64,000 bases of DNA from Arthrobacter globiformis NBRC 12137 (GTDB lineage Bacteria > Actinomycetota > Actinomycetes > Actinomycetales > Micrococcaceae): contig NZ_BAEG01000037.1 of the NCBI RefSeq assembly GCF_000238915.1, positions 186,001-250,000 of the forward strand, written 5' to 3'. Below are positions 35,901-44,612 of this stretch, in pieces (positions within the stretch are counted from its first letter, which is position 1; each line of letters opens with the position of its first letter). The notes below the pieces were generated by a model. That model saw only the letters and a program-made list of their open reading frames with translations, did not search any database and was not told the origin of the DNA. The position numbers and the translations under genes are program-made.

Positions 35901-37239
35901 ACTGCTGTGTCCAGGCTTCCTTGACCTTCAGGGGTTCGATCTTGCCCATGATGAACAGGTAGTTGGCGGCACCGACCAGCGACACTGCGCCGATTACCGC
36001 GAGCGGCGCAACGAACGATCCCGTCTGGTCCACCAGCACGCCAATCAGGATCGGGGTAAAGATGCCGGCCAGGTTTGAGGCGAAGTTCTGCAGGCCGCCG
36101 ATGGAACCCACGTGGCGGGAGCTGGGGGCGACGTCGGCCGGCAGCGACCAGATGCCGGTGGCGGCAACCGTCAGGCTGGAGTAGGCCACGGACAGGAGGG
36201 CGAGGGCCATCCAGGCTTCGGGCACCAGCGCGGCGAACATGATGACCGAGCCGCCGGCCAGGCCGCCGGCGATGGCGGTCTTGCGGACCTTGGTCACGGA
36301 TGCCCCCGCCCGGACGGCGCGGTCGGCCAGGTAGCCGCCGAGCCAGCCGAACAGCACGGCACAGATGCCCGGAATGGCGCCAAAGAAGCCAAGCTTCAGG
36401 AGGTCGAAGCCGCGTTCCTTCACGAGGTAGCTGGGGAAGAACGTGATGAAGAAGTAGATGGCGCTGTTCAGGCAGAAGAAGCCGAACATCATGCTGAGCA
36501 CCGTGCGGTACTTGAAGAGTGAGCGCCACGGGAGCTTGGCGGCGCCGGCATCATCGCTGGCTTCGCCGCGGGCGCCGCCTTCGCGGATGTAGTCCACCTC
36601 GGCGGTGTTGGCGCCCTGGTGCTCTTCGGGGCTGCGGTAGTACTTCCACCAGACGGCCGCCCAGATGATGCCGGCCACGCCGATGATGATGAACACCGCG
36701 TGCCAGGAGGTAAGGGCAACGATCAGGGTGACGATGGGCAGTGCGGTGACGGCGCCGACCCGCGAACCGGAGTCCCAGATGCTGGTGGCGAAGGCGCGCT
36801 CACGGACCGGGAACCAGGTGGCCACCACCTTGGCGGCCGTGCTGGGTGCCGGGCTCTCGCCGACGCCCAGCAGGAACCTGGCCGCGAACAGCGACCAAAA
36901 GCTGGACGCGGCGGCCGTGACCATGGTGAAGGCGGACCACCAGACCGCCGCCAGGGAGAACGACCGGCGGGGGCCCACCTTGTCCACGTACCAGCCGGCG
37001 GCGAGCTGGCAGAAGTCGTAGGCCCAGAAGAAGGCGGCGAAGATGAGCCCCTGCTGGGTGGCGGTGAGCTCAAAGTCCTTGCCCATGAACGGCAGGGCCA
37101 CGCTGAGGCTCGAGCGGTCGAGGTAGTTGATGCTGAGGCCGATAAAGGCGAGCCAGATGATGACCCAGCGCTTTCGGGTCATCAGGCGGGGTGGCGTGGC
37201 GGATGGTGTGGCGGCGGTCTTGCTTCCGAGCGCAGTCAT
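35899..37239 (-). CDS. MFS transporter, anion:cation symporter family (acid-sugar uptake)
   Basis: 446 aa, 12 hydrophobic segments. Family-typical N-terminus RWVIIWLAFIGLSINYLDRS (the NYxDR motif of GudP/ExuT/DgoT-type carriers), then WYVDKVGPRRSF and ARFLLGVGESPAPSTAAKVV. ATG 37239 has AAGGAGA upstream; the longer in-frame start is not supported. It is divergent from the GntR gene and its promoter carries the same operator word as the dehydratase operon, so it probably imports the aldonate degraded there. Confidence 0.9.
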   Translation of the reverse strand: MTALGSKTAATPSATPPRLMTRKRWVIIWLAFIGLSINYLDRSSLSVALPFMGKDFELTATQQGLIFAAFFWAYDFCQLAAGWYVDKVGPRRSFSLAAVWWSAFTMVTAAASSFWSLFAARFLLGVGESPAPSTAAKVVATWFPVRERAFATSIWDSGSRVGAVTALPIVTLIVALTSWHAVFIIIGVAGIIWAAVWWKYYRSPEEHQGANTAEVDYIREGGARGEASDDAGAAKLPWRSLFKYRTVLSMMFGFFCLNSAIYFFITFFPSYLVKERGFDLLKLGFFGAIPGICAVLFGWLGGYLADRAVRAGASVTKVRKTAIAGGLAGGSVIMFAALVPEAWMALALLSVAYSSLTVAATGIWSLPADVAPSSRHVGSIGGLQNFASNLAGIFTPILIGVLVDQTGSFVAPLAVIGAVSLVGAANYLFIMGKIEPLKVKEAWTQQ

Positions 37240-37320
37240 GCGGTCTCCTTCGACGTGAACATGGCTTCGGGTGCTGTGGGCACCGGCGGTAGGGGAAGAC
37301 GCCGAAGGGATCGACGCTAA

Positions 37321-37369
37321 AATCATATAGGAATCTGGTTAATCATATAGATCAGGCAGCGCGGATCAA
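37321..37369 (-). promoter_or_regulatory. Promoter and GntR-type operator of the MFS gene
   Basis: On the minus strand TTGATC (37369-37364), a 16-base spacer and TATGAT (37347-37342). The 15-mer GATTCCTATATGATT lies just downstream (37335-37321) and a second copy of CTATATGATT overlaps the -10. The same 15-mer occurs at the 38288-38338 promoter, so one regulator, most likely the adjacent GntR protein, should bind both. Confidence 0.75.
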
Positions 37370-37464
37370 GGGGCAGTCGAAAAAAGTTTGCCCGGAGGCG
37401 TCGGGGCGCGTGGCTTATGATTCCCCCAGCGACTCCCGTCAGACCAGAATCAAGAGGTAACCGC

Positions 37465-38187
37465 GTGCCACCACGTCAATCGTCCGATACTTCCCGCGGA
37501 AAGGCTGCCGTCAGCGACGTGTACGCGTCCATGCGTGCGGCCATTCTCGAGGGTGAGATGGCCCCGGGCGCGCGCATCAACATCGACGCGGTCTCGCGCA
37601 GCCTCGGCGTGTCCCAGACGCCCGTGCGCGAGGTGCTCCAGCGCCTGGAGGGCGACAACCTGGTGGTCTACAGCCCCGGCCGCGGGTACAGTACCACGCC
37701 GCTGCTGGGCCTGGCTGAGCTGCGCTCGCTGTTTGAGTTCCGGCTGCTCGTGGAGCCCTGGGCTGCCCGGGTCGCCGCGGTCGACCGGCTGGCCAACCCG
37801 GCGGCCGCCCTGGGGAAGGAGCTCGCCGGTTTCAGGAGGACCATGAAGGTCACCAAGGACCTGCGCCAGGACCTCGTGGCGCACGACACCCGCTTCCACG
37901 ACACCATCCTGGCCGCCTCGGGGAATCCCGTGGTCCGGCATGCGTTCGCGCAGACCCACTGCCACCTCCACACCTTCCGGCTCTATCCGGCCGACGTGGA
38001 TGGCGCCATTACCGTCGCGGAGCATACTGCCGTCACGGATGCCATTGAGGCATGTGATCCGGAGGGGGCGGAGGCGGCCATGACCCGGCACATCCGCAAC
38101 TCCTTCGACAGATTCGCCCAGGCCTTCGAGGGCGAGCTGGCCCCGCTGGAAGAGGTTGGCCCGCCCGGGAAGCGGATCATCAAATAG
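37465..38187 (+). CDS. GntR-family regulator (FadR/VanR type)
   Basis: 240 aa from a GTG with AAGAGGTAA upstream. The N-terminal winged HTH is VYASMRAAILEGEMAPGARI, NIDAVSRSLGVSQTPVREVL and QRLEGDNLVVYSPGRG; the C-terminal all-helical FCD domain (residues about 90-220) holds the metal/effector pocket, with the conserved His of HDTRFHDTI and the later H of AEHTAV. The N-terminal 15 residues are Ser/Arg-rich. It is divergent from the MFS gene and upstream of the dehydratase operon; the shared operator words support both as targets. Confidence 0.92.
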   Translation: MPPRQSSDTSRGKAAVSDVYASMRAAILEGEMAPGARINIDAVSRSLGVSQTPVREVLQRLEGDNLVVYSPGRGYSTTPLLGLAELRSLFEFRLLVEPWAARVAAVDRLANPAAALGKELAGFRRTMKVTKDLRQDLVAHDTRFHDTILAASGNPVVRHAFAQTHCHLHTFRLYPADVDGAITVAEHTAVTDAIEACDPEGAEAAMTRHIRNSFDRFAQAFEGELAPLEEVGPPGKRIIK

Positions 38188-38215
38188 TCGGACCGGAACC
38201 GCTTCGACGGGCAAG

Positions 38216-38243
38216 CCCCGGCCACTGCGGCCGGGGTTTTTTC
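38216..38243 (+). terminator. Rho-independent terminator after gntR
   Basis: Perfect 8-bp stem CCCCGGCC (38216-38223 with 38229-38236), a 5-base loop and TTTTTT. Confidence 0.9.
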
Positions 38244-38287
38244 GTGCCCGGACCAGGGCAAGCTCGGGATCCCGGCGCCGGAAGGGC

Positions 38288-38338
38288 TTGATCTGGATCA
38301 CGATTCCTATATGATTATCGAAATTCATATAGGAATCG
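38288..38338 (+). promoter_or_regulatory. Promoter and GntR-type operator of the dehydratase operon
   Basis: TTGATC (38288-38293), a 16-base spacer and TATGAT (38310-38315). A perfect 14-bp inverted repeat (CGATTCCTATATGA at 38301-38314, its complement at 38325-38338, spacer 10) covers the -10 and the start point, as expected of a repressor site. It contains the 15-mer shared with the MFS promoter. Confidence 0.82.
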
Positions 38339-38369
38339 CCCAGTCCGCCCCGACCTGAAAGAAGCATCC

Positions 38370-39716
38370 ATGCCTTCCATCACCTCCGTCAGCACGCAGG
38401 ACGTCCGGTTCCCCACGTCCCTGGAGCTTGACGGCTCCGACGCGGTCAACGTTGACCCCGATTACTCCGCTGCCTACGTCGTCATCCGCACCGACGCAGG
38501 CGACGAAGGCCACGGCTTCGTCTTCAGCTGCGGCCGCGGCAACGACATCCTCACCGCCGCCATCGACGCCTACGCCCGCCTCCTCGTCGGCCGGGACATC
38601 GACGGACTGATCTATGACCTCGGCGGTGCGTCCAAGCGCCTGGTCCACGACTCCCAGCTGCGCTGGCTGGGCCCCGAGAAGGGCGTGACGCAGATGGCCT
38701 GCGGTGCCCTGGTCAGTGCCCTCTGGGACATCCGGGCCCGGCGCGAGAACAAGCCCTTGTGGCTCCTGCTCAGCGAAATGAGCCCGGAAGAGCTGGTGAG
38801 CGTCGTCGACTTCACCCATATCCGCGACGCCCTCAGCCCCGAGGAAGCGCTGGAGATCCTGCGTGCCGGCCAGGACGGCAAGTCCGCCCGGATTGCTGCA
38901 CTCAAGGCGGACGGGTTCCCGGCCTACACCACCTCGCCCGGCTGGCTCGGCTACAGCGACGAGAAGCTGGTGCGGCTGAGCAAGGAGGCCGCCGCCGAGG
39001 GCTTCTCGATGATCAAGCTCAAAGTGGGCGGCGACCTCAAGGACGACCGCCGCCGCATGGCCCTTGCCCGCGAGGCTGTGGGCGACCTGCCCATCGCGAT
39101 TGATGCCAACCAGCGCTGGGAGGTTTCCGAGGCAATCGACTGGGTAAACGAGCTCGCTGAATTCAACCCCTACTGGATCGAAGAGCCCACCAGCACTGAT
39201 GACATCCTGGGCCACGCCGACATTCGAAAGGGCGTTGCGCCCGTCCGGGTGGCCACCGGTGAGGCCGTGGCCAGCCGCATCGTGTTCAAGCAGCTTTTGC
39301 AGGCGGGGGCGATCGATGTCCTGCAGCTCGACTCCACCCGCGTGGGCGGCGTCAACGAGAACATCGCCAACCTCCTGCTCGCGGCCAAGTTCGGCGTCCC
39401 GGTCTGCCCGCACGCGGGCGGTGTGGGCCTGTGCGAACTGGTCCAGCACTTCTCCTTCTTCGACTATGCAGTGGTCAGCGGCAGCCAGGAGGGCCGCATG
39501 ATCGAGTACGTCGACCACTTGCACGAGCATTTCGCCGAGCCGGTCCGGATCATCGGCGGGCGCTATGCCGCGCCGGTTCTTCCCGGGACGGGCGCCGAGA
39601 TGCTGAGCGCGTCCCGCTCCCGCTGGGAGTTCCCCGCAGGCTCCGGCTGGCAGGAAGTGGGCAGCCGCGCTGCCGTGACAGGCGCAATCCTCGCTCCCGC
39701 CGGGGCCGCCCGATGA
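38370..39716 (+). CDS. Sugar-acid dehydratase of the L-fuconate dehydratase group
   Basis: 448 aa enolase-superfamily enzyme. FucD/ENOSF1-type landmarks are [11 protein letters not shown], the K216-x-K218 pair (IKLKVGG), metal ligands D245, E271 and E298, and H348 in [11 protein letters not shown]. It removes water from an aldonate to give the 2-keto-3-deoxy acid. L-fuconate and D-arabinonate share the configuration around the reacting carbons, and the downstream genes (keto-deoxy-acid dehydratase and semialdehyde dehydrogenase) fit a C5 acid, so D-arabinonate is favoured over L-fuconate by context. Confidence 0.88.
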   Translation: MPSITSVSTQDVRFPTSLELDGSDAVNVDPDYSAAYVVIRTDAGDEGHGFVFSCGRGNDILTAAIDAYARLLVGRDIDGLIYDLGGASKRLVHDSQLRWLGPEKGVTQMACGALVSALWDIRARRENKPLWLLLSEMSPEELVSVVDFTHIRDALSPEEALEILRAGQDGKSARIAALKADGFPAYTTSPGWLGYSDEKLVRLSKEAAAEGFSMIKLKVGGDLKDDRRRMALAREAVGDLPIAIDANQRWEVSEAIDWVNELAEFNPYWIEEPTSTDDILGHADIRKGVAPVRVATGEAVASRIVFKQLLQAGAIDVLQLDSTRVGGVNENIANLLLAAKFGVPVCPHAGGVGLCELVQHFSFFDYAVVSGSQEGRMIEYVDHLHEHFAEPVRIIGGRYAAPVLPGTGAEMLSASRSRWEFPAGSGWQEVGSRAAVTGAILAPAGAAR

Positions 39717-41245
39717 CCGGCGCCGGCGCTGCCGTCATCGCTGCAGGAGCCACCACTGCCGAGGAGCTGAACACGGCCGTCGAGGCCGCGCAGTCGGCCT
39801 TTGAAAACGGCAGGACCGCGGATCCCACCACCCGTGCCGGCTGGCTGGAGGCCGTGGCCGGCGGGCTGGAGCAGGCCGCCGGAACGCTGGTGGAGATTGC
39901 CGCCCGCGAAACCCACCTGGGCGTTCCCCGGCTCGAGGCGGAGCTCAAGCGCACGGTCTTCCAGCTCCGGCTCTTCGCGGCCGAGATCCTGCAGGGCGAG
40001 CACTTCGACGCCACGATCGACCACGCCGACCCGCACTGGGGCATGGGTCCACGTCCGGATCTGCGGCGCTACAACGTTCCGCTCGGCGTCGTGGGCGTCT
40101 TCGGTGCATCCAACTTCCCCTTCGCGTTCAGCGTGATGGGCGGCGACAGCGCGTCGGCGCTCGCCGCCGGCTGCAGCGTGGTGCACAAGGCCCACGACGG
40201 CCACCGCGAACTTGCGGTCCGTACCGCCGAAACGGTGACCTCCGCACTGGAGGCTGCCGGGGCGCCGTCGGGCCTGTTCTCCCTGGTTTCCGGACGGCGG
40301 GCAGCGGAGGCACTCGTGGACCATCCGCTGGTGAAAGCCGTCGGCTTCACAGGTTCGACGGCGGGCGGCCGGGCGCTGCTGGACCGCGCCGCCGCGCGGC
40401 GCGAACCCATCCCGTTCTTCGGGGAGCTCGGTGGCATCAACGCCGTCTTTGTCACGCCGAACGCCTGGGCGGCCCGCCGCGAGGAGATCCTCACCGGCTA
40501 TGCGGGCTCCTTCACGCTCGGCATGGGCCAGTTCTGCACCAAGCCGGGGCTGCTGTTCGTTCCGGCTGGCGGGTCTCCCGCAGGGACCGGGGCGGCCGGC
40601 CGTGTCCTGGCAGGTGCCCTTGCGGATTTCACGCCGGCGCAGTTGCTGAGCGAACGGCTGCATGGCGGCTACGCTGACGCGGTCCGCCGGCTCAGCGGCA
40701 GCCACGGAGTGGACGTGCTGCTCGAGGGGGACTTCGCGGCAGCACCGGCACCCACTGTCCTGCGCACCACGGCCGATGCGGTGCGCGCAGATCCCGGCAT
40801 CTTGCGGCAGGAGATGTTCGGCCCGGCCAGCCTGGTGGTCGAATACACGGACCAGGCCGAGCTTCCGGGCCTCGCCGAACTGCTCGAGGGGCAGCTCACC
40901 ACGACGCTGCAGGCGGAAGAGGACGACGACGTCGCCGGGCTCGCCGCCCGGCTCGCCGACATCAGCGGCCGGGTGTTGTGGAACGGCTGGCCCACCGGGG
41001 TCACCGTCAGTTACGCGCAGAACCACGGCGGCCCGTATCCGGCCGCTACGTCGGCCACCACCTCCGTGGGGACGGCCGCGATCCGGCGCTTCCTGCGGCC
41101 GGTGGCGTACCAGGCGTTCCCCGCCGCCCGCCTGCCGGAGCCGCTGCGGGACAGCAACCCGTGGCGAGTGCCGCAGCGCGTGGACGGAGTCTGGCGCAGG
41201 CCATCCGATGCCGGTTCCGGGGCGACGGTCGGGGGCAGGCCGTGA
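39713..41245 (+). CDS. 2-oxoglutarate semialdehyde-type aldehyde dehydrogenase, second copy
   Basis: 510 aa. GASNFP (N134), VGFTGS, general base E238 (FFGELGGIN) and nucleophile C275 (GQFCTKPG) are intact. The ATG at 39713 overlaps the dehydratase stop by 4 bp. It is a paralogue of the enzyme at 1778-3388 but clearly diverged (ELGGIN and FCTKPG here, EMSSLN and LCTSPG there). Within this operon it should oxidise 2,5-dioxopentanoate to 2-oxoglutarate. Confidence 0.88.
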   Translation: MTGAGAAVIAAGATTAEELNTAVEAAQSAFENGRTADPTTRAGWLEAVAGGLEQAAGTLVEIAARETHLGVPRLEAELKRTVFQLRLFAAEILQGEHFDATIDHADPHWGMGPRPDLRRYNVPLGVVGVFGASNFPFAFSVMGGDSASALAAGCSVVHKAHDGHRELAVRTAETVTSALEAAGAPSGLFSLVSGRRAAEALVDHPLVKAVGFTGSTAGGRALLDRAAARREPIPFFGELGGINAVFVTPNAWAARREEILTGYAGSFTLGMGQFCTKPGLLFVPAGGSPAGTGAAGRVLAGALADFTPAQLLSERLHGGYADAVRRLSGSHGVDVLLEGDFAAAPAPTVLRTTADAVRADPGILRQEMFGPASLVVEYTDQAELPGLAELLEGQLTTTLQAEEDDDVAGLAARLADISGRVLWNGWPTGVTVSYAQNHGGPYPAATSATTSVGTAAIRRFLRPVAYQAFPAARLPEPLRDSNPWRVPQRVDGVWRRPSDAGSGATVGGRP

Positions 41246-42468
41246 CCGCGCCGCCGATTCCCGGGAGTTCCGTTCCTCCGGTAACCTCTGTCCTTCCGGA
41301 TGACGCTGGCCAGGCGCTGCTGGTTGGCCGGATCTGGGACCCCGCCACCGGCGGTCCCCGGGTGGTGGCTCTCAGCGGGGACTCCGCCGTCGACCTGACG
41401 CGCCTGGCCGGAACCGTCTCGGAACTGCTCGAACTGCCTGATCCAGCCGCGGCAGTCCGTGCGGCGCTCCTTGACCCGGCACTGGGGGTACAGCGGTGGG
41501 CGACGGCCGACGTCGTCGCCGCCTCGCTGGCCGGTGACGCAGCACGCCCGCACCTGCTCGCACCGGTTGACCTGCAGGTCATCAAGGCCTGCGGCGTGAC
41601 GTTTGTGGACAGCATGATCGAACGGGTGATCGAGGAAAGGTGCGCCGGCGACGCCGCTCGGGCGGCCGAGATGCGCGAGCTTGTCGGGAAGGCGCTCGGC
41701 GGAAGCATCGCCACGGTCCGGCCGGGGTCCCCGGAGGCGGCCGAGGCCAAGCGCGTCCTGATTGCCGAGGGGCTCTGGTCGCAGTATCTCGAGGTGGGCA
41801 TCGGGCCGGACCCGGAGGTGTTCACGAAGGCGCCGGTGCTGTCCTCGGTGGGCCTGGGCGCGGGCATCGGGATTCCGCGGTTCTCCTCCTGGAACAACCC
41901 GGAGCCGGAACTGGTGCTGATCGTGACGTCCCGCGGCGAGGTGGTGGGCGCCACTCTGGGCAACGACGTCAACCTGCGCGACGTTGAGGGCCGCAGCGCC
42001 CTGCTGCTGGGCAAGGCCAAGGACAACAACGCGTCCAGTGCCCTCGGACCACTGATCAGGCTCTTCGACGGCAGCTTCACGGTGGACACCCTCCGTGAGG
42101 AGGAGATCCTGCTGCGTGTCGAAGGCCTGGACGGCTACCTGCTGGAGGGGCGGAACACGCTGGCGAGGATCAGCAGGCCCTTCGAGGAGCTCGTGGCGGC
42201 CACCCGCGGCAGGCACCACCAGTATCCGGACGGCTTCGCACTGTTCACCGGCACGCTTTTCGCACCGACCCAGGACCGCGACGAGCCGGGGCAGGGGTTC
42301 ACGCACAAGCACGGGGATGTTGTGACCATCCGGAGCCGCCACCTCGGTGCCCTCATCAACCGGGTGGGCACGGCAGAGGAGCTCCCGGAGTGGACCTTCG
42401 GCCTGCGGCAGCTGTTCGGCTACCTCGCGGAGCAGCGGCAGGCGGAGCTAGCTCAGATGCAGGAGTAG
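41242..42468 (+). CDS. FAH-family keto-deoxy-pentonate dehydratase (XylX/AraD1-like)
   Basis: 408 aa, GTG start overlapping the preceding stop. The fumarylacetoacetate-hydrolase-fold domain shows IKACGVTFVDSMIERVIEER, the metal/ligand region PEPELVLIVTSRGEVVGATL followed by NDVNLRD, and KAKDNNASSALGPLI. The length and ACGVTF...ERVIEE stretch match XylX/AraD1-type 2-keto-3-deoxypentonate dehydratases, which make 2,5-dioxopentanoate; classic FAH hydrolases are less likely given the dehydratase and semialdehyde dehydrogenase beside it. It ends 16 bp inside the convergent gene at 42453. Confidence 0.82.
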   Translation: MTAPPIPGSSVPPVTSVLPDDAGQALLVGRIWDPATGGPRVVALSGDSAVDLTRLAGTVSELLELPDPAAAVRAALLDPALGVQRWATADVVAASLAGDAARPHLLAPVDLQVIKACGVTFVDSMIERVIEERCAGDAARAAEMRELVGKALGGSIATVRPGSPEAAEAKRVLIAEGLWSQYLEVGIGPDPEVFTKAPVLSSVGLGAGIGIPRFSSWNNPEPELVLIVTSRGEVVGATLGNDVNLRDVEGRSALLLGKAKDNNASSALGPLIRLFDGSFTVDTLREEEILLRVEGLDGYLLEGRNTLARISRPFEELVAATRGRHHQYPDGFALFTGTLFAPTQDRDEPGQGFTHKHGDVVTIRSRHLGALINRVGTAEELPEWTFGLRQLFGYLAEQRQAELAQMQE

Positions 42469-43253
42469 TCGTAGTCGTAGCCGCCGGAGACGTACTGGGT
42501 GAGTGAGACACTGCCGCCGCCGGTCAGAGCGGCATTGGAGCAGTTGCGGGTGGCCGCGGCCAGGGTCCGTGCCCCGGCCAGCCAGCTGGGAAGCGTGAAC
42601 AGCGGGCTGGCTGCGGGCACGGTGCCGGCGATCTGGGACCACTGCGTGGCGGTGGAGTAGATGCCGGTCTTCGCGTTGATGCTGCTGAAGAAGGCGACCA
42701 TGCCCTCCAGGTCTGCCCGGTTGGCCACCTTGTCGCCGGACCAGGAGTTTCCGGTTTCCACGTCCAGCCACCAGGTGTAGGCGGAAGGGTTGCTGATGCC
42801 GCGGATGTACGCATCGTCGTAGGCCTTGGCCCAGCCGTACATGTAGGAGCAGGCCGGACCGACGTCGTTCGCCTTACAGTCGCCGTAGGGGTTGAAGACC
42901 TTGGTGCCGGCATACGTGTTGCTGGTGGGCCACCAGCTGCCGGCAAGACCGGGGTTGGCGGTGTTGACGTACAGCTGCACCTTGGGCTGGGCCGTGGTGC
43001 CCGACGAGGACGCCGCCCATGTCAGCTGGGTGGCCAGGCACGGGTTCGTCGTGTTCGCGAGGCCGTTGTTGACGCCCACGATCCCGAAAGCCGGACCTTT
43101 CGGCAGCGCCCTGCCGCACTGGGGCCAGGAAACATCATTGCCGACTCCCGCGGCGGCGGCCTCGGCCGGGACGGCCTGAAGCATCAGCACAATGGTGACG
43201 GCCAGCGCCGGAAGCCACCGGACCCTGGACAGAACTGATCGAGTAGCGGACAT
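42453..43253 (-). CDS. Secreted protein with a GH25/DUF1906-like barrel
   Basis: 266 aa; ATG 43253 (GAGGAAGG upstream) preferred over 43256. The signal peptide ends AVPAEAAAA. The mature part has GNDVSWPQC, FGIVGVNNGLANT and WWLDVETGNSWSGD, the last resembling the acidic D-x-E active-site strand of GH25 muramidase-type barrels. Cys residues (QC, PC, DC, AC, NC, SC) suggest disulfides outside the cell. A lytic or cell-wall-binding role is possible but unproven. Its 3' end overlaps the convergent FAH gene by 16 bp. Confidence 0.68.
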   Translation of the reverse strand: MSATRSVLSRVRWLPALAVTIVLMLQAVPAEAAAAGVGNDVSWPQCGRALPKGPAFGIVGVNNGLANTTNPCLATQLTWAASSSGTTAQPKVQLYVNTANPGLAGSWWPTSNTYAGTKVFNPYGDCKANDVGPACSYMYGWAKAYDDAYIRGISNPSAYTWWLDVETGNSWSGDKVANRADLEGMVAFFSSINAKTGIYSTATQWSQIAGTVPAASPLFTLPSWLAGARTLAAATRNCSNAALTGGGSVSLTQYVSGGYDYDYSCI

Positions 43254-43316
43254 CATCGGCCTTCCTCGGGGCGGTCAACAAAGAAGGAACCAGCATCCGT
43301 TCGAATCCCTGCCCGG

Positions 43317-44483
43317 TCAAGGGGTTGTCCAGCTGACGGGCAGCTCCTTGACCCCGTAAACGATGGTGCTGTCCATCCGTTCCAGGTGGGCTCCCGGCGA
43401 GAGGGCCAGTCCGGGGAACCGGTCCAGAACGGCCTGCAGCGCGATCCTGGCTTCGAGCCTGGCCAGCGGGGCACCGAGGCAGAAGTGGATGCCGTGACCG
43501 AAGGCGAGGTGCCGGTTTGGCGTCCGGCCGATGTCGAATTGTCCAGGATCGCGGAATTGGCGCTCATCCCGGTTGGCCGAACCGATCCAGGCCACCAGCG
43601 GGGCGCCGGCCGGGATCCGGACGTCGCCCACTGCGGTGTCAGCAGCTGTCACGCGGTACATCGACTGGACGGGGGAGCGGTAGCGCAGCACCTCTTCGAT
43701 GGCCTGGGGGAGCAGGGCCGGCTCGGCGCGGAGCCGCTCCATCGTTCCCGGCGCTTCGGTGAAACTGAGGACGGCGTTGCCGATCAGGTTGGTGGTGGTT
43801 TCATTTCCTGCCACGAGGAGCAGGCTGCAGAAGCCCAGGAGCTCGGCCACGCTCAGCCTCTGGCCTTCGATCTCGGCCATCAGCAGGTTGCTGATCAGAT
43901 CGTTTCCGGGCTGGCGCCGGCGGTGTTCGATGAGGGCCAGGAAGTACTCGGTCATCTCCCGGTTGGTGGAGCTGTGGTCGGCGGTCCGGGGGCCTGCCTG
44001 CGTCTGGCTCACGATCACATCGGACCAGTGCTTGAACCGGTCGCGGTCCGCGGCAGGGACTCCCATGAGCTCCGCGATCACGATCACCGGCAGCGGGTAG
44101 GCCAGCTCGTCGATGAGGTCGGCCGATCCTTTGGAGGCAATCCCGTCCAGCAGCTCGTCCGTCAGCGCCGAGATACGGGGCGCAAGGGCCTCCACTGCCT
44201 TTGGCGTAAAGGCCTGCGTCACCAGGGAGCGCAATTGCCGGTGCCGCGGCGGATCGGCGGTGATCAGGCTTGCCGCGAACAGCTGGCCGGTCTCGGACGG
44301 ATCGTCTCCTCCCATCTTCGAAGAGAACGTCCCGTGTTCAGAAAGTACCCGCTGGACGTCGTCGTACCGGAAGACATGCCAGCTTCCGGATTGCTCGTCG
44401 TGGAACACCGGAGCGGATTCCCGCATCCTGTCGTAATGCGGGAACGGGTCCAGCGAAGCCCCGTCGCTGCGCACGAAGTCCAT
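43317..44483 (-). CDS. Cytochrome P450
   Basis: 388 aa soluble class I-type P450. The I-helix oxygen-activating motif LVAGNETT (224-231), the ExxR pair E264/R267, and the heme-ligand segment FGHGIHFC335LGAPLAR are intact. No ferredoxin or ferredoxin reductase gene is nearby, so it must borrow electrons from elsewhere. It is downstream of an AEC carrier and a tetR gene on the same strand. Substrate unknown. Confidence 0.93.
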   Translation of the reverse strand: MDFVRSDGASLDPFPHYDRMRESAPVFHDEQSGSWHVFRYDDVQRVLSEHGTFSSKMGGDDPSETGQLFAASLITADPPRHRQLRSLVTQAFTPKAVEALAPRISALTDELLDGIASKGSADLIDELAYPLPVIVIAELMGVPAADRDRFKHWSDVIVSQTQAGPRTADHSSTNREMTEYFLALIEHRRRQPGNDLISNLLMAEIEGQRLSVAELLGFCSLLLVAGNETTTNLIGNAVLSFTEAPGTMERLRAEPALLPQAIEEVLRYRSPVQSMYRVTAADTAVGDVRIPAGAPLVAWIGSANRDERQFRDPGQFDIGRTPNRHLAFGHGIHFCLGAPLARLEARIALQAVLDRFPGLALSPGAHLERMDSTIVYGVKELPVSWTTP

Positions 44484-44612
44484 GGCCGGCCTCTCTGCTC
44501 GGCCCGGCGCCCTTCCGGCATTAACCGGGGGCGTCCAGGCGGTGGGGCCAACAGGCCCGTAGGAGCCGAGTTTATTCCGGGAAGGCGCCCGCCGTCAGTA
44601 GCGTGGCAGGAC

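Noticed and set aside
44506..44589. Imperfect inverted repeat (GGCGCCCTTCCGG with CCGGGAAGGCGCC) before the P450 gene
   Set aside because: Arms match only 11/13 and are about 58 bases apart in very GC-rich sequence; likely chance or weak structure.
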